Source: an uncultured Planctomycetota bacterium
Lineage (GTDB): Bacteria; Planctomycetota; Phycisphaerae; UBA1845; Fen-1342
DNA: 64,000 bases
Assembly (NCBI GenBank): GCA_900696525.1
Contig: CAADGL010000019.1
Coordinates: 1-64,000 of the forward strand
Reading direction: 5' to 3'
Every line of letters starts with the position of its first letter. Position 1 is the first letter of the stretch. This document shows positions 25,547 through 34,072 of this stretch, one piece after another. The notes under the pieces were generated by a model. It worked only from the letters and a program-made list of their open reading frames with translations, was not told the origin of the DNA and did not search any database. Both the position numbers and the translations under genes were made by a program.

Positions 25547-26890
25547 TCAGGCGGCGTCATCGGACGCTTCCAGGGCGCGCAGCGCCCACGCTTCGTATCC
25601 AAGCGCCTCGAGGTGCGCCCCGGCTGCCTCGATATTCGCGCGACGGCAGGGCGTGGTCAGCATGTAGCGCCGCGCCTGGACCGTGCCGTTCAGCACGTGC
25701 GTGCGCAGCGGCCGGACCCCGTAAGCCGCCAGCAGGTCGCAGAGGTCCGGCCAGGACGGTCCATCCTGTGGCAGGCCGACGCGCAGCAGCCACCCGGTGC
25801 GCGGCGCGCCGTTCGGTGGCGAGGGAGCCGCGGCCGCGGCCCCGCCGTCGTCCGGTGCGCGCAGCAGGTCGAGCGCGTCGTCGATCAGCGTTGCCGCTGT
25901 CGCCTCCGGCCCAGCGCCGGGCCCGGCGAACAGCCGCCGCCCGCCGGGACTGTCGAGCAGCAGCCCGTTGTCGACGTTGCGCACACGGGCCAGCGCGTGC
26001 TCCTCCGGCAGCCAGCCCGGCCCGACGAAGGTCTCGAGGCCGCCGCTGGTCGCCGCGGCGAAGGCGAGTGGCCGGATGGCGCCGCCGACAGCCCGTGCCG
26101 CGAGGAAATCCGCCGGATCAAGGCGATCGAGGCCGCCGCGCTCGATGCCGGCGGCGTCCAGCTCGCCCATTCCGAGCAGGCGGGCCAGGATGACGAGCTT
26201 GTCGGCGGCGTCCGCGCCAGACAGGTCGCGGGCGGCGTCGGGCTCGGCATAGCCGAGACGAACGGCGCTCTTCAGCGCCTCATCGAATCCGCTGCCGCGC
26301 TCGACTTCGCTCAGCACGTAGTTCGACGTGCCGTTCAGCACGCCGCACAGGCGCGTGACGCGCCGCGCCAGCGCTCGCCGCCGCAGCGTTTCGACGAAAG
26401 GGACGCCGGCGATGACCGCGGCTTCGTATTGCAGGGCGGCGCGGTGGCGGCGGGCGAGCTCGTGCAGCGCCGGGCCGTGCGCGGCGATGAGCGCCTTGTT
26501 CGCGCTGACGACGCCGATGCCGCGACGCAGTGCGTCGGCGACGATGGGCGCAGCAGACTCGGCGTCGGGCAGGACGTCGATGACGACGTCGGGCCGCTGG
26601 TCGAGCAGGGCGCGCGGGTCGGTCGTGCTGACGCAGCCGTCGGGCAGGCGGCAGGCGCGCGGCCGCTGCGGGTCGCGCAGCAGCGCCGCGGCCAGCCGCG
26701 GGAGCACGCCGGTCGCGCGCAGCCGCTCGCCTTCGTCGGCGAGCAGCCGCACGACCGCCTGGCCGACGTTTCCCAGTCCGAGCAGGGCGAGGCGCACGGG
26801 GCGGACGCCCGGCGATGCGCCGATGATCGCGCCGACGTCCGTCGCGTGCCGGCGCGCGGCGCAGGCGGGTGGTTCGCGAAGCTCGATCAC
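25547..26890 (-). CDS. hom: Homoserine dehydrogenase
   Basis: A 447-residue NAD(P)-dependent enzyme converting aspartate semialdehyde to homoserine, for threonine and methionine. The nucleotide-binding GLGNVGQAVVRLL lies near residue 37. The family signature region reads AVIAGVPFVETLRRR...LNGTSNYVLSEV, with GYAEPDAARDLSGADAADKL as the substrate-site block. The last ~90 residues form a weak ACT-like regulatory domain (LLRVGLPQDGPSWPDL). The N-terminal ~28 residues are not conserved. The 18-base perfect palindrome at 26932-26949 lies 41 bases before its start. Confidence 0.94.
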   Translation of the reverse strand: MIELREPPACAARRHATDVGAIIGASPGVRPVRLALLGLGNVGQAVVRLLADEGERLRATGVLPRLAAALLRDPQRPRACRLPDGCVSTTDPRALLDQRPDVVIDVLPDAESAAPIVADALRRGIGVVSANKALIAAHGPALHELARRHRAALQYEAAVIAGVPFVETLRRRALARRVTRLCGVLNGTSNYVLSEVERGSGFDEALKSAVRLGYAEPDAARDLSGADAADKLVILARLLGMGELDAAGIERGGLDRLDPADFLAARAVGGAIRPLAFAAATSGGLETFVGPGWLPEEHALARVRNVDNGLLLDSPGGRRLFAGPGAGPEATAATLIDDALDLLRAPDDGGAAAAAPSPPNGAPRTGWLLRVGLPQDGPSWPDLCDLLAAYGVRPLRTHVLNGTVQARRYMLTTPCRRANIEAAGAHLEALGYEAWALRALEASDDAA

Positions 26891-27536
26891 TTGGACACTC
26901 CTCGCGCGGCTGAGGGCGCGCAGCCTCTCCGCGGCACGCGCGCGTGCCGTTGAGCAACACGTCAGGGCGATCGGAGTGCCGTATCCGGCGGCGGGCAGCG
27001 CAGCCGCGGCGTGACCCGAGTCGGGCTCACGGCGACGAGCGTGCGCCGTCCAGAGGCCGCAGCTTCAAGATTCAGGAGGGAGAAACACTTTCCTCCGTTA
27101 TCTTCCCCCGCCGGCGCGCGGCGGGGCAGGAAGTAGCACCTTGGCTCCACGGGGCGGAGCCGGGTTGCTGTAGCGTCAAAGGGCCTGATCCCTCGGCTAC
27201 TCTGGATAAAGAGGCACTTCGATTGTCAATGGTGCGAGACGATAGTATCCGGCTACGAGCTTGTCAACAGCGTTTCGTGCGGAACATGGTGGCCGCGCCG
27301 GCGGCGCTGCGGAACAGGCGAGCCTCCTCCCAGGGGGAGCTCCGGCCGAAGACGGCCAGCAATGCGCCGAGGTCAGCCTGGCCGGACGCGTCGTCGCGGG
27401 CGCGCCCGACAACCCGGCAATCGCCGATCGGGAACGGCGAACCGGGGTCGAACAGGTTGACTCCGGCGTGCGGCAGGGGGATTATGCGACCCTCGCGTTT
27501 CTCGCGGCCGCCCGGCGGGCACAAGGAGAAGCAGGC
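26891..27536. other. Divergent intergenic region between hom and sdhC
   Basis: This 646-base gap holds no credible gene. It contains a perfect 18-base palindrome (26932-26949), a near-perfect dyad at 27011-27030 (GTGACCCGA / TCGGGCTCAC) and an 8-base-pair hairpin at 27106-27126 (CCCCGCCG / CGGCGGGG). Bases 27200-27290 are noticeably richer in A and T than the rest, with two TTGTCAA words 38 bases apart and a TAGTAT at 27243-27248, and are the best candidate for the sdh promoter. The spacing (14 bases) between TTGTCA and TAGTAT is too short for a standard sigma-70 site. Confidence 0.5.
26932..26949. promoter_or_regulatory. Perfect 18-base palindrome upstream of hom
   Basis: CGGCACGCG is followed directly by its reverse complement CGCGTGCCG. 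It begins 41 bases upstream of the hom start codon, a position suited to an operator. There is no T-run, so it is not a terminator. Operator function is inference from position and symmetry only. Confidence 0.4.
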
Positions 27537-28379
27537 ATGTCGCAGGCGGCGTTGCCGCTCAAGCAGCGTGGTTGGGGTCAGACGATGCGGCGCGACGCCT
27601 GGTGGGTCCAGCCGCTGGCGGTCTTCCTGGGGCTGGCGGCCTTCCTTGTGTATGCGAACTTCCGCGTCTTCGAGGGGGCGCACTACTACAGCGGCCACAG
27701 CGAGCGCAACGCGGCCACGAACTACCTCACGCCGTTTTATTCGCCGCTGCTGTTCGACGTCCCGGGCGTGCGGCCCAGTGGGCACGCCTGGTGGAGCGAG
27801 AAGCCGGCGCTGCTGGCGTGGCTGCCGGGATGGGTGTCGCCGGCGGCGCTGATCCTGATCTTTCCGGCGGGATTTCGATTCACGTGCTATTACTACCGCG
27901 GGGCCTACTACAAGGCGTTCTGGGCCGACCCGCCGAGCTGCGCGGTCGGCGAGCCGCGCAAGGGCTACCGGGGCGAGAATTCGCTGCCGCTGATCCTTCA
28001 GAACGTGCATCGCTATTTCCTGCTGTTCGCGGTCCTTTTCCTGTTCATCCTGTCGTACGACGTCTGGCACGCGCTGTGGTTCAAGGACGGCGCCGGCGGC
28101 TACCGCTTCGGCGTCGGGCTGGGCACACTGATCCTGGCGACCAACGTCGTGCTGCTGACCGGCTACACGTTCGGCTGCCACTCGATGCGGCACCTGATGG
28201 GCGGCGGGCGCGACTGCGTGACCAAGGCGCCGCTTGGACACGGGTTCTACGAGTGCGTGAGCTGCCTGAACCGCCGGCACATGCTCTGGGCGTGGCTGAG
28301 CCTGTTCTCGGTGGCGTTCAGCGACGTGTACGTGCGCATGCTGGCGGCAGGCGTGTGGGCGGACTGGAGGATCTTCTGA
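27537..28379 (+). CDS. sdhC: Succinate dehydrogenase membrane anchor, Sdh1 type
   Basis: A 280-residue membrane protein; the ATG at 27537 follows AAGGAG (27523-27528). About five membrane helices are visible, near residues 23-40, 91-113, 160-180, 193-213 and 249-268. It resembles the single long anchor of mycobacterial Sdh1 (Rv0249c type) and not the short SdhC/SdhD pair: note FRFTCYYYRGAYYKAFW, PPSCAVGEP, LILQNVHRYF and a Cys/His group (Cys117, Cys135, Cys214, His215, His219, Cys227, Cys240, Cys243, His248). The mycobacterial Sdh1 anchor holds a membrane-embedded Rieske-type cluster instead of haem. It starts the sdhC-sdhA-sdhB operon. Confidence 0.85.
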   Translation: MSQAALPLKQRGWGQTMRRDAWWVQPLAVFLGLAAFLVYANFRVFEGAHYYSGHSERNAATNYLTPFYSPLLFDVPGVRPSGHAWWSEKPALLAWLPGWVSPAALILIFPAGFRFTCYYYRGAYYKAFWADPPSCAVGEPRKGYRGENSLPLILQNVHRYFLLFAVLFLFILSYDVWHALWFKDGAGGYRFGVGLGTLILATNVVLLTGYTFGCHSMRHLMGGGRDCVTKAPLGHGFYECVSCLNRRHMLWAWLSLFSVAFSDVYVRMLAAGVWADWRIF

Positions 28380-28438
28380 AGTGCAGTGCAACGTGCAGAA
28401 CGCAGAAACGCGAACGACGAGGGGGGCCCCGCCTTTTT

Positions 28439-28471
28439 CACTTTGCATACGGCGCTTTGCACTTTGCGTCT
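28439..28471. repeat. TTTGC-rich intergenic repeat between sdhC and sdhA
   Basis: CACTTTGCAT, GCTTTGCA and CACTTTGCG occur in a row within 33 bases, preceded at 28382-28410 by a roughly complementary stretch with several GTGCA and ACGCAGAA words and a GGGGCCCC centre at 28423-28430. The whole looks like a degenerate inverted repeat inserted in the sdh operon. Other copies cannot be seen in this window. Confidence 0.35.
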
Positions 28472-28499
28472 CATGAGCACCATCAACCGGAATTAACGG

Positions 28500-30311
28500 A
28501 TGTCCGACTACCAGTCCTTTGAATGCGACGTGCTCGTCATCGGCGCCGGCGGGGCCGGGCTGCGGGCGGCGATCGAGGCCTCCGCCGGCGGCGTGCGCGT
28601 GATCTGCCTCTCCAAGTCGCTGCTCGGCAAGGCCCACACCGTCATGGCCGAGGGCGGCGTCGCCGCCGCCATGGCCAACGTCGACGAGCGCGACAGTTGG
28701 AAGGTGCATTTCGCCGACACGATGCGCGGCGGGCAGTACGTCAACAACCCGCGCATGGCCGAGTTGCACGCCAGGGAGTCGCCGGCGCGCGTGCTGGAGC
28801 TGGAAAAATGGGGGGCGCTCTTCGACCGCACGAAGGACGGCCGCATCCTCCAGCGCAACTTCGGCGGGCACGCCTATCCGCGGCTGGCGCACGTCGGCGA
28901 CCGCACCGGGCTGGAGATGATCCGCACGCTCCAGGACCACGGCGTGCATCAGGGCATCGACTTTCACATGGAGACGACCGTCGTCACGCTGCTGAAGGAC
29001 GGCGAGCGCGTCTGCGGGGCCCTCGCGTACGACCGCGACCGCGGCTACTTCAAGCTCTACCGCGCCAACGCGGTCGTCCTGGCCACCGGCGGCATCGGCC
29101 GCAGCTTCCAGGTCACCAGCAACAGCTGGGAAGGCACCGGCGACGGCCACGCGCTCGCCTATCACGCCGGCGCCGATCTGCTCGACATGGAGTTCGTGCA
29201 GTTTCACCCCACCGGCATGGTTTGGCCGCCGAGCGTGCGCGGCATCCTCGTCACGGAGGGCGTCCGTGGCGAGGGCGGCGTGCTGCGCAACAACCAGGGC
29301 CGCCGCTTCATGTTCGACGACATCCCGGAGCTGTACCGCAACCAGACCGCGGACAACGAGGAGGAGGGCTGGCGCTACACGCAGGGCGACAAGAGCGCCC
29401 GTCGCCCTCCCGAGCTGCTCACGCGCGACCACGTGGCCCGCTGCATCAACCGCGAGGTGAAGGCCGGCCGCGGCAGCCCGCACGGCGGCGTGTACCTGGA
29501 CATCGCCTGGATCAAGCAGAAGCTGCCGAACGCCGCCGAGCACATCCGCAAGAAGCTGCCGAGCATGTACCACCAGTTCAAGCATCTGGCGGACCTGGAC
29601 ATCACGAAGGAGCCGATGGAGGTCGGCCCGACGACGCACTACATGATGGGCGGCGTGCGGGTCGATGCGGACACGCAGATGTCGAGCGTGCCAGGGCTGT
29701 TTGCGGCGGGGGAGGTAGCGGCGGGACTGCACGGGGCGAACCGGCTGGGCGGCAACTCGCTGAGCGACTTGATCGTCTTCGGCAAGCGCGCCGGCGAGTA
29801 CGCCGCGCGGTTCGCGCGGGAGCACGGCGCAGCGAAGCTGGACGCGGCGAAGGTGGACGCGGCGGCGAAGGCGGCGCTGGCGCCGTTTGAGCGCGGTCCG
29901 GCGCACAACCCGTTCACGCTCCAGCACGAGTTGCAGGAGATGATGCAGCGGCTGGTGGGCATCGTGCGGCAGCAGGAGGAGATGGAGCAGGCGATCGAGG
30001 AGTTGCAGCACATGAAGCGCAGGGTCCAGCAGGTGGGCTGCGCGGGCCACCGGCAGTACAACCCGGCCTGGCACACGTGCCTGGACCTCGAGCACATGCT
30101 CACCGTCTCCGAGGCGATCGCCCGCGCCGCCGCCGAGCGCAAGGAGAGCCGCGGGGCGCACTTCCGCGAGGATTACCCGGAGAAGAGCAAGGAATGGGGC
30201 CGGTATAATCTGGTGGTCCGGAAGGCCGCGGACGGGTCGATGGCGGTGGAGCGCGTGCCGGTGATCGAGCCGAGCGCGGAGCTGAAGCAGGTGATCGAAG
30301 AGAACAGGTAG
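28500..30311 (+). CDS. sdhA: Succinate dehydrogenase/fumarate reductase flavoprotein
   Basis: A 603-residue FAD subunit oxidising succinate to fumarate. The dinucleotide fold is VLVIGAGGAGLRAAIEA; His46 in KAHTVMAEGG is the expected covalent FAD site. HPTGM, an RGEGG-like loop (VRGEGGVLRNNQG) and GANRLGGNSLSDLIVFG follow in the usual places. Length fits the Sdh1/fumarate-reductase-like group and matches the Sdh1-type anchor upstream. It lies 120 bases after sdhC and 175 bases before sdhB; the latter gap is filled by a toxin-gene remnant. It acts on the cytoplasmic face of the membrane within the respiratory complex. Confidence 0.96.
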   Translation: MSDYQSFECDVLVIGAGGAGLRAAIEASAGGVRVICLSKSLLGKAHTVMAEGGVAAAMANVDERDSWKVHFADTMRGGQYVNNPRMAELHARESPARVLELEKWGALFDRTKDGRILQRNFGGHAYPRLAHVGDRTGLEMIRTLQDHGVHQGIDFHMETTVVTLLKDGERVCGALAYDRDRGYFKLYRANAVVLATGGIGRSFQVTSNSWEGTGDGHALAYHAGADLLDMEFVQFHPTGMVWPPSVRGILVTEGVRGEGGVLRNNQGRRFMFDDIPELYRNQTADNEEEGWRYTQGDKSARRPPELLTRDHVARCINREVKAGRGSPHGGVYLDIAWIKQKLPNAAEHIRKKLPSMYHQFKHLADLDITKEPMEVGPTTHYMMGGVRVDADTQMSSVPGLFAAGEVAAGLHGANRLGGNSLSDLIVFGKRAGEYAARFAREHGAAKLDAAKVDAAAKAALAPFERGPAHNPFTLQHELQEMMQRLVGIVRQQEEMEQAIEELQHMKRRVQQVGCAGHRQYNPAWHTCLDLEHMLTVSEAIARAAAERKESRGAHFREDYPEKSKEWGRYNLVVRKAADGSMAVERVPVIEPSAELKQVIEENR

Positions 30312-30349
30312 GGAACGGGCGGCTGACGCCCGGCACCGGCGCTGTGTCT

Positions 30350-30487
30350 GTAAACATCGCGTTTCGCGACGTGCTGGTTCACGGCTATCCGGTGATCGGA
30401 CCGGCCGTCGCGTGCGGCGTAGTCGAGAAGGGCCTTCCGAAGCTCCCCGATGCGGTCGGCGAGCTTCTTGAGACGGAGCGTGCCTAG
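30350..30487 (+). pseudogene. HepT-like (DUF86) toxin C-terminal remnant
   Basis: An open frame of 45 codons ends in TAG (30485-30487) and reads, in part, NIAFRDVLVHGYPVIG and then GLPKLPDAVGELLE. This matches the last third of HepT/DUF86 ribonuclease toxins: the RxxxxH motif (RDVLVH), the following GY, and the LP..L...V..LL end. There is no good start codon (a GTG at 30344 is the only in-frame candidate) and no MNT antitoxin partner. It is therefore a broken relic. Its TAG shares one base with the GTG start of sdhB. Confidence 0.75.
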
Positions 30488-31233
30488 TGGCCACTGCGAC
30501 CTTTCAGGTTTGGCGCGGCGACGAAGCCGGCGGCAGCCTGCGCGAGTACAAGGCCGAGGTCGGCGAGGGCATGGTCGTCCTCGACGTCATCCACCAGATT
30601 CAGGCCACCCAGGCCCCGGACATGGCCGTCCGCTGGAACTGCAAGGCCGGCAAGTGCGGCTCGTGCTCGGCGGAGATCAACGGCCGGCCGCGGCTGATGT
30701 GCATGACCCGGCTCAGCACGCTGGACCTGACGCAGCCGGTGACCGTCGAGCCGATGCAGGCCTTCCCGAAGGTCAAGGACCTGGTCACCGACGTCTCGTG
30801 GAACTTCCGCGTCAAGCGGCAGATCAAGCCCTTCCGCCCGCGCACCCCCGACGCCCCCGACGGCACCTGGCGCATCGACCAGAAGGACGTCGAGCGGGTC
30901 CAGGAATTCCGCAAGTGCATCGAGTGCTTCCTCTGCCAGGACGTCTGCCACGTGCTCCGCGAGCACCACAAGCACGACCAGTTCATCGGCCCGCGCTTCC
31001 TCGTCTATGCCGCCGCCCTCGAAATGCACCCGCTCGACACCGAGAACCGCGTCGAGGAGCTCCGGAAAGCCCACGGCGTCGGCTTCTGCAACATCACCAA
31101 GTGCTGTACCGCCGTCTGCCCGGAGGAGATCAAGATCACCGACAACGCCATCATCCCGCTCAAGGAGCGCGTCGTCGACGAATACTATGACCCGATCAAG
31201 ATGTTCTTCCGCTTCCTCGGCGGGCGGAAGTGA
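30487..31233 (+). CDS. sdhB: Succinate dehydrogenase iron-sulfur subunit
   Basis: A 248-residue electron-transfer subunit. The start is GTG at 30487 with GGAG 8 bases upstream; that site sits inside the HepT remnant. Cluster ligands are visible: [2Fe-2S] Cys52, 57, 60 and 72 (CKAGKCGSC...C), [4Fe-4S] in KCIECFLCQDVC (Cys144, 147, 150) and the [3Fe-4S]/[4Fe-4S] set in CNITKCCTAVCPE. It carries electrons from SdhA to the membrane anchor. The TPR gene starts at or just after its stop codon. Confidence 0.96.
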   Translation: MATATFQVWRGDEAGGSLREYKAEVGEGMVVLDVIHQIQATQAPDMAVRWNCKAGKCGSCSAEINGRPRLMCMTRLSTLDLTQPVTVEPMQAFPKVKDLVTDVSWNFRVKRQIKPFRPRTPDAPDGTWRIDQKDVERVQEFRKCIECFLCQDVCHVLREHHKHDQFIGPRFLVYAAALEMHPLDTENRVEELRKAHGVGFCNITKCCTAVCPEEIKITDNAIIPLKERVVDEYYDPIKMFFRFLGGRK

Positions 31234-31247
31234 ACCCGGGGGTGCCC

Positions 31248-31757
31248 ATGCTCGAACTGAAGCCAATCCACCTCGATGCCGTCCCCGCCGCGCTCGAGAA
31301 GGCGGAGCGCTACCGCCTGCTGAACCAGCCCGCCGAGGCCGAGAGCATCTGTCGCGACGTGCTGGCCGTCGATCCGCGGAACGCCGAGGCCCAGGCCATG
31401 CTGGTGCTGGCGCTGACGGACCAGTTCGGCGATCGCCACGGCGCGTCGCTCGATGCCGCGCTGGCGGAGGTGCGGCAGCTCGGTGACGGCTATGAGCGCG
31501 CCTATCACACGGGACTCGTCTACGAGCGCTGGGCCAAGGCGCAGGCCGGGCGCGCCGCGCCGCATCATGCCCCGCTCGGCTGGCTGCGCGAGGCGCTGCG
31601 GCACTATGAGCAGGCCCAGGGCGCGGCGCCCAAGGGCAACGACGAAGCCATCCTGCGCTGGAACGCCTGCGTCCGGCTGATGCGGCGCATCGAGCAGGCC
31701 TCGGGCCACGACGCCGCTCACGTCACCGCCGGCCGGCGAGAGCCCCCCCTCGACTGA
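31248..31757 (+). CDS. Small TPR-like protein
   Basis: A 169-residue protein of helical repeats. The ATG at 31248 is preferred, with GGGGGTG just upstream; a GTG at 31230 overlapping the sdhB stop (GTGA) would add six residues. Residues ~10-50 (KAERYRLLNQPAEAESICRDVLAVDPRNAEAQAMLVLALTD is the region) form a canonical TPR, and LREALRHYEQAQGAAPKGND another. No enzyme motif is seen. It is the last gene of the sdh operon by position; an assembly role for the complex is possible but unsupported beyond location. Confidence 0.75.
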   Translation: MLELKPIHLDAVPAALEKAERYRLLNQPAEAESICRDVLAVDPRNAEAQAMLVLALTDQFGDRHGASLDAALAEVRQLGDGYERAYHTGLVYERWAKAQAGRAAPHHAPLGWLREALRHYEQAQGAAPKGNDEAILRWNACVRLMRRIEQASGHDAAHVTAGRREPPLD

Positions 31758-31764
31758 GCCGGCG

Positions 31765-32184
31765 TCAGGCGAACGGCTCGCCGCACTCTGGACAGCGCGC
31801 CACAACCTGCCCGCGCAGGTCATATCCGCAGCCAACGCAGGTCGGCAGCCCCAGCTCGCTCAGTCGTCGCCGAAGAAACCGGCGGTACGGCCGGCGAAAG
31901 AGCAGGTTGAAGATCAGCATGAAGGTGGCGACCTGGAGGACGCCGATCACGCCGCCGATGAGCACGGCGCTCCAGAGCGTCGTGCCGAGGCCGAGCTGGC
32001 GCACGCCCAGGTTGACGGCAAAGGGCGCGGCGGGGCCGAAGAGGAGCGCCAGAAGGGCGATGGCGATCCACGTTGGCCAGCGGCGCACGAGCTGCGAGCC
32101 GTAGTCCATCTCGGCCCGGGCGCGGTCCGGGTAGTGCTCGAAGCGTTTCAGCTCCGGGTAGAACCATTCCTGGATCGCCGACAT
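31765..32184 (-). CDS. Membrane protein with C-terminal zinc ribbon
   Basis: A 139-residue protein. Two or three membrane helices lie near residues 36-58 and 72-95. The C-terminus carries CVGCGYDLRG...RCPECGEPF, a CxxC...CxxC zinc ribbon often seen at the ends of planctomycete membrane proteins. No function is known. It lies downstream of the enoyl-CoA hydratase gene on the same strand with 10 bases between them, and converges with the TPR gene. Confidence 0.8.
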   Translation of the reverse strand: MSAIQEWFYPELKRFEHYPDRARAEMDYGSQLVRRWPTWIAIALLALLFGPAAPFAVNLGVRQLGLGTTLWSAVLIGGVIGVLQVATFMLIFNLLFRRPYRRFLRRRLSELGLPTCVGCGYDLRGQVVARCPECGEPFA

Positions 32185-32194
32185 GGGGCGGCGC

Positions 32195-32971
32195 TCAGGC
32201 CTTTGAGCTCGCGGCCCAGCTCGGCGGGCGTTTCTCGAGAAACGCCTGCATGCCCTCGCGCGCCTCGGAGCAGTTGAAGCACAAGCCGAACTGGTTGGCC
32301 TCGTCGTCGTTGAGCACGGCGCGCTTGATGCGCTGCGTCGTGTGCCGGCCCGCGGGCGCCAGCAGGGCGAACCAGCGCGCCAGGGCCGCGTCGAGAGCGG
32401 CCGCGTCAGGCACGACCTCGTCCACCAGGCCGATCTGCTCGGCCTTCTCCGCCGAAACCGCCTCGCCGGTGTACAGCATGCGCAGCGCCCAGTTCAGCGG
32501 CACGATCCGCGGCAGGCGCTTCGTCCCGCCCCAGCCGGGGATGAGCCCGAGGCGGACTTCGGGCTGACCGATCTTCGCGCCGGCGACCATCAGTCGGAAG
32601 CTGCACGCCAGCGCCAGCTCGCAGCCGCCTCCCAGGGCGTGGCCGTTGATCGCCGCGAACGTGACCTGCGGCAGGCTCTCGATGGCGTCGAAGACGCGCT
32701 GGCCGTGGACGCTGAGCGCGTGGGCGTGGTCTTCGTCGAAGTTGGCCATCTCGGCGATGTCCGCCCCGGCGACGAAGACCTTGCCCTCGCCGCGGAAGAC
32801 CACGTAGCGCACGGCCGGGTCCTCAGCCAGGGCGTCGGTGATCGCCGTCAACTGGCCGAGCACCGGCGACGACAGGATGGCCGGCCCCCGCTCGGAGACC
32901 AAGCGAATCGTGGCGACGTTTCCCTCGCGCACCAGCTCGGCGCGCGTTCCGGCGGTGGTCTCAACGCTCAT
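32195..32971 (-). CDS. Enoyl-CoA hydratase/isomerase family protein
   Basis: A 258-residue crotonase-fold enzyme. Typical segments are VVFRGEGKVFVAGADIAEM, ATFAAINGHALGGGCELALACSFR and IGQPEVRLGLIPGWGGTKRLPR, which place the oxyanion-hole residues (AGAD and GGG) and a catalytic Glu in EVRLGLIPGWGG. The second acid seen in many hydratases falls at the expected TYTGE-like segment (LYTGEAVSAEKAEQIGLV). It follows the 3-hydroxyacyl-CoA dehydrogenase gene by 9 bases, together giving two successive steps of beta-oxidation or butyrate-type metabolism. Confidence 0.9.
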   Translation of the reverse strand: MSVETTAGTRAELVREGNVATIRLVSERGPAILSSPVLGQLTAITDALAEDPAVRYVVFRGEGKVFVAGADIAEMANFDEDHAHALSVHGQRVFDAIESLPQVTFAAINGHALGGGCELALACSFRLMVAGAKIGQPEVRLGLIPGWGGTKRLPRIVPLNWALRMLYTGEAVSAEKAEQIGLVDEVVPDAAALDAALARWFALLAPAGRHTTQRIKRAVLNDDEANQFGLCFNCSEAREGMQAFLEKRPPSWAASSKA

Positions 32972-32980
32972 GGCATTCCC

Positions 32981-33844
32981 CTAGCGCTCGTACGTGTAGA
33001 ACCCGGCCCCGGTTTTGCGCCCCAGCCGTCCGGCCCGCACCAGCGTGCGCAGCGCCGGGTGCGGCCGGTAGCGGTCCTCGCCCAGGTCGCGATGCAGCAC
33101 TTCCATGATCATCAGGCACACGTCCAGCCCGATCAGGTCTGCCGTCGCCAGCGGGCCCATCGTGTGTGCACACCCCAGCGTCATCACCTGGTCGATCGTT
33201 TCGGCGTCGGCGACGCCCTCGGCGTGGACCGCGATCGCCTCGTTGATCAGCGGCATCAGCACGCGGTTGCTCACGAACCCGGGGTGGTCCTTGACGCGCA
33301 GCGGCGTCTTGCCCAGCTCCCTCGACAGGGCCATGATCGCCGCCACGACCGGCTCGGCGGTTTGCAGGCCGACGACGACCTCGACCAGGGGCATCAGCGG
33401 CACGGGGTTGAAGAAGTGCATGCCGATGAAACGGTCGGGGCGGCGGCTGGCCGCGGCCAGCTCGGTGATCGAGATGCTGCTGGTGTTGCTGGCGAAGATC
33501 ACGTCGGGCGCGGCGAGCGCGTCCAGCTCGATGTAGAGATTGCGCTTCGCCGGCACGTCCTCGATGATCGCCTCGACGACCAGGTCGACGTGGCCGGCGT
33601 CGCTCATGGCGCCCTCGCCCAGCAGGCCGCGCGCCGCCTGCGCCTGCTCGGACGTGATCTTGCCCTTGCCCGCGAGCTTATCGAGCGACTTGGCGATTCC
33701 CGCCAGCGCCTGTTCGACTGCGCCGCCGCGGATGTCGTGCATGAGCACCTTGCGGCCGGCCTGCGCGAAGGTCTGCGCGATGCCGGCTCCCATCGTCCCC
33801 GCGCCGAACACCAACACGGTCTTCACGTTGGATCGAATGCTCAT
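32981..33844 (-). CDS. 3-hydroxybutyryl/3-hydroxyacyl-CoA dehydrogenase
   Basis: A 287-residue NAD-dependent enzyme. The ATG at 33844 is chosen over an upstream extension because the Rossmann motif [21 protein letters not shown] starts ten residues later, the normal distance. Later marks are [34 protein letters not shown] (catalytic His) and [19 protein letters not shown]. Length matches the single-domain Hbd/PaaH group. It is the first gene of a three-gene minus-strand run with the enoyl-CoA hydratase and the zinc-ribbon membrane protein. Confidence 0.94.
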   Translation of the reverse strand: MSIRSNVKTVLVFGAGTMGAGIAQTFAQAGRKVLMHDIRGGAVEQALAGIAKSLDKLAGKGKITSEQAQAARGLLGEGAMSDAGHVDLVVEAIIEDVPAKRNLYIELDALAAPDVIFASNTSSISITELAAASRRPDRFIGMHFFNPVPLMPLVEVVVGLQTAEPVVAAIMALSRELGKTPLRVKDHPGFVSNRVLMPLINEAIAVHAEGVADAETIDQVMTLGCAHTMGPLATADLIGLDVCLMIMEVLHRDLGEDRYRPHPALRTLVRAGRLGRKTGAGFYTYER

Positions 33845-34072
33845 CACCGTCGTCCTGTCCTCGGTCGCGCCCCTGCCCCACTTGCACGCCCGGCCGACAG
33901 TATAGTCGCTGCCGAACTGGCCTTCACCCGCTGCCCTCCGGGATCGACGGCGGGATTCCCCGGCCGGAGGCGCGACCACGCAACGGTCGCGGTGCCGCGG
34001 CCGGCCGGTGCGCGCCTATTGACCGCCTGCGCCCCTGCCGCCATGGTAACGGGCTGAAAGGCGGGCACCCCA

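Noticed and set aside
27243-27248. Sigma-70 promoter for the sdh operon (TTGTCA with TAGTAT)
   Set aside because: The 14-base spacing is too short for a standard site, so it is mentioned only as part of the intergenic description.
27261-27536. N-terminal extension of the sdhC anchor
   Set aside because: It has no helices or similarity to anchors, and a strong AAGGAG site marks the ATG at 27537.
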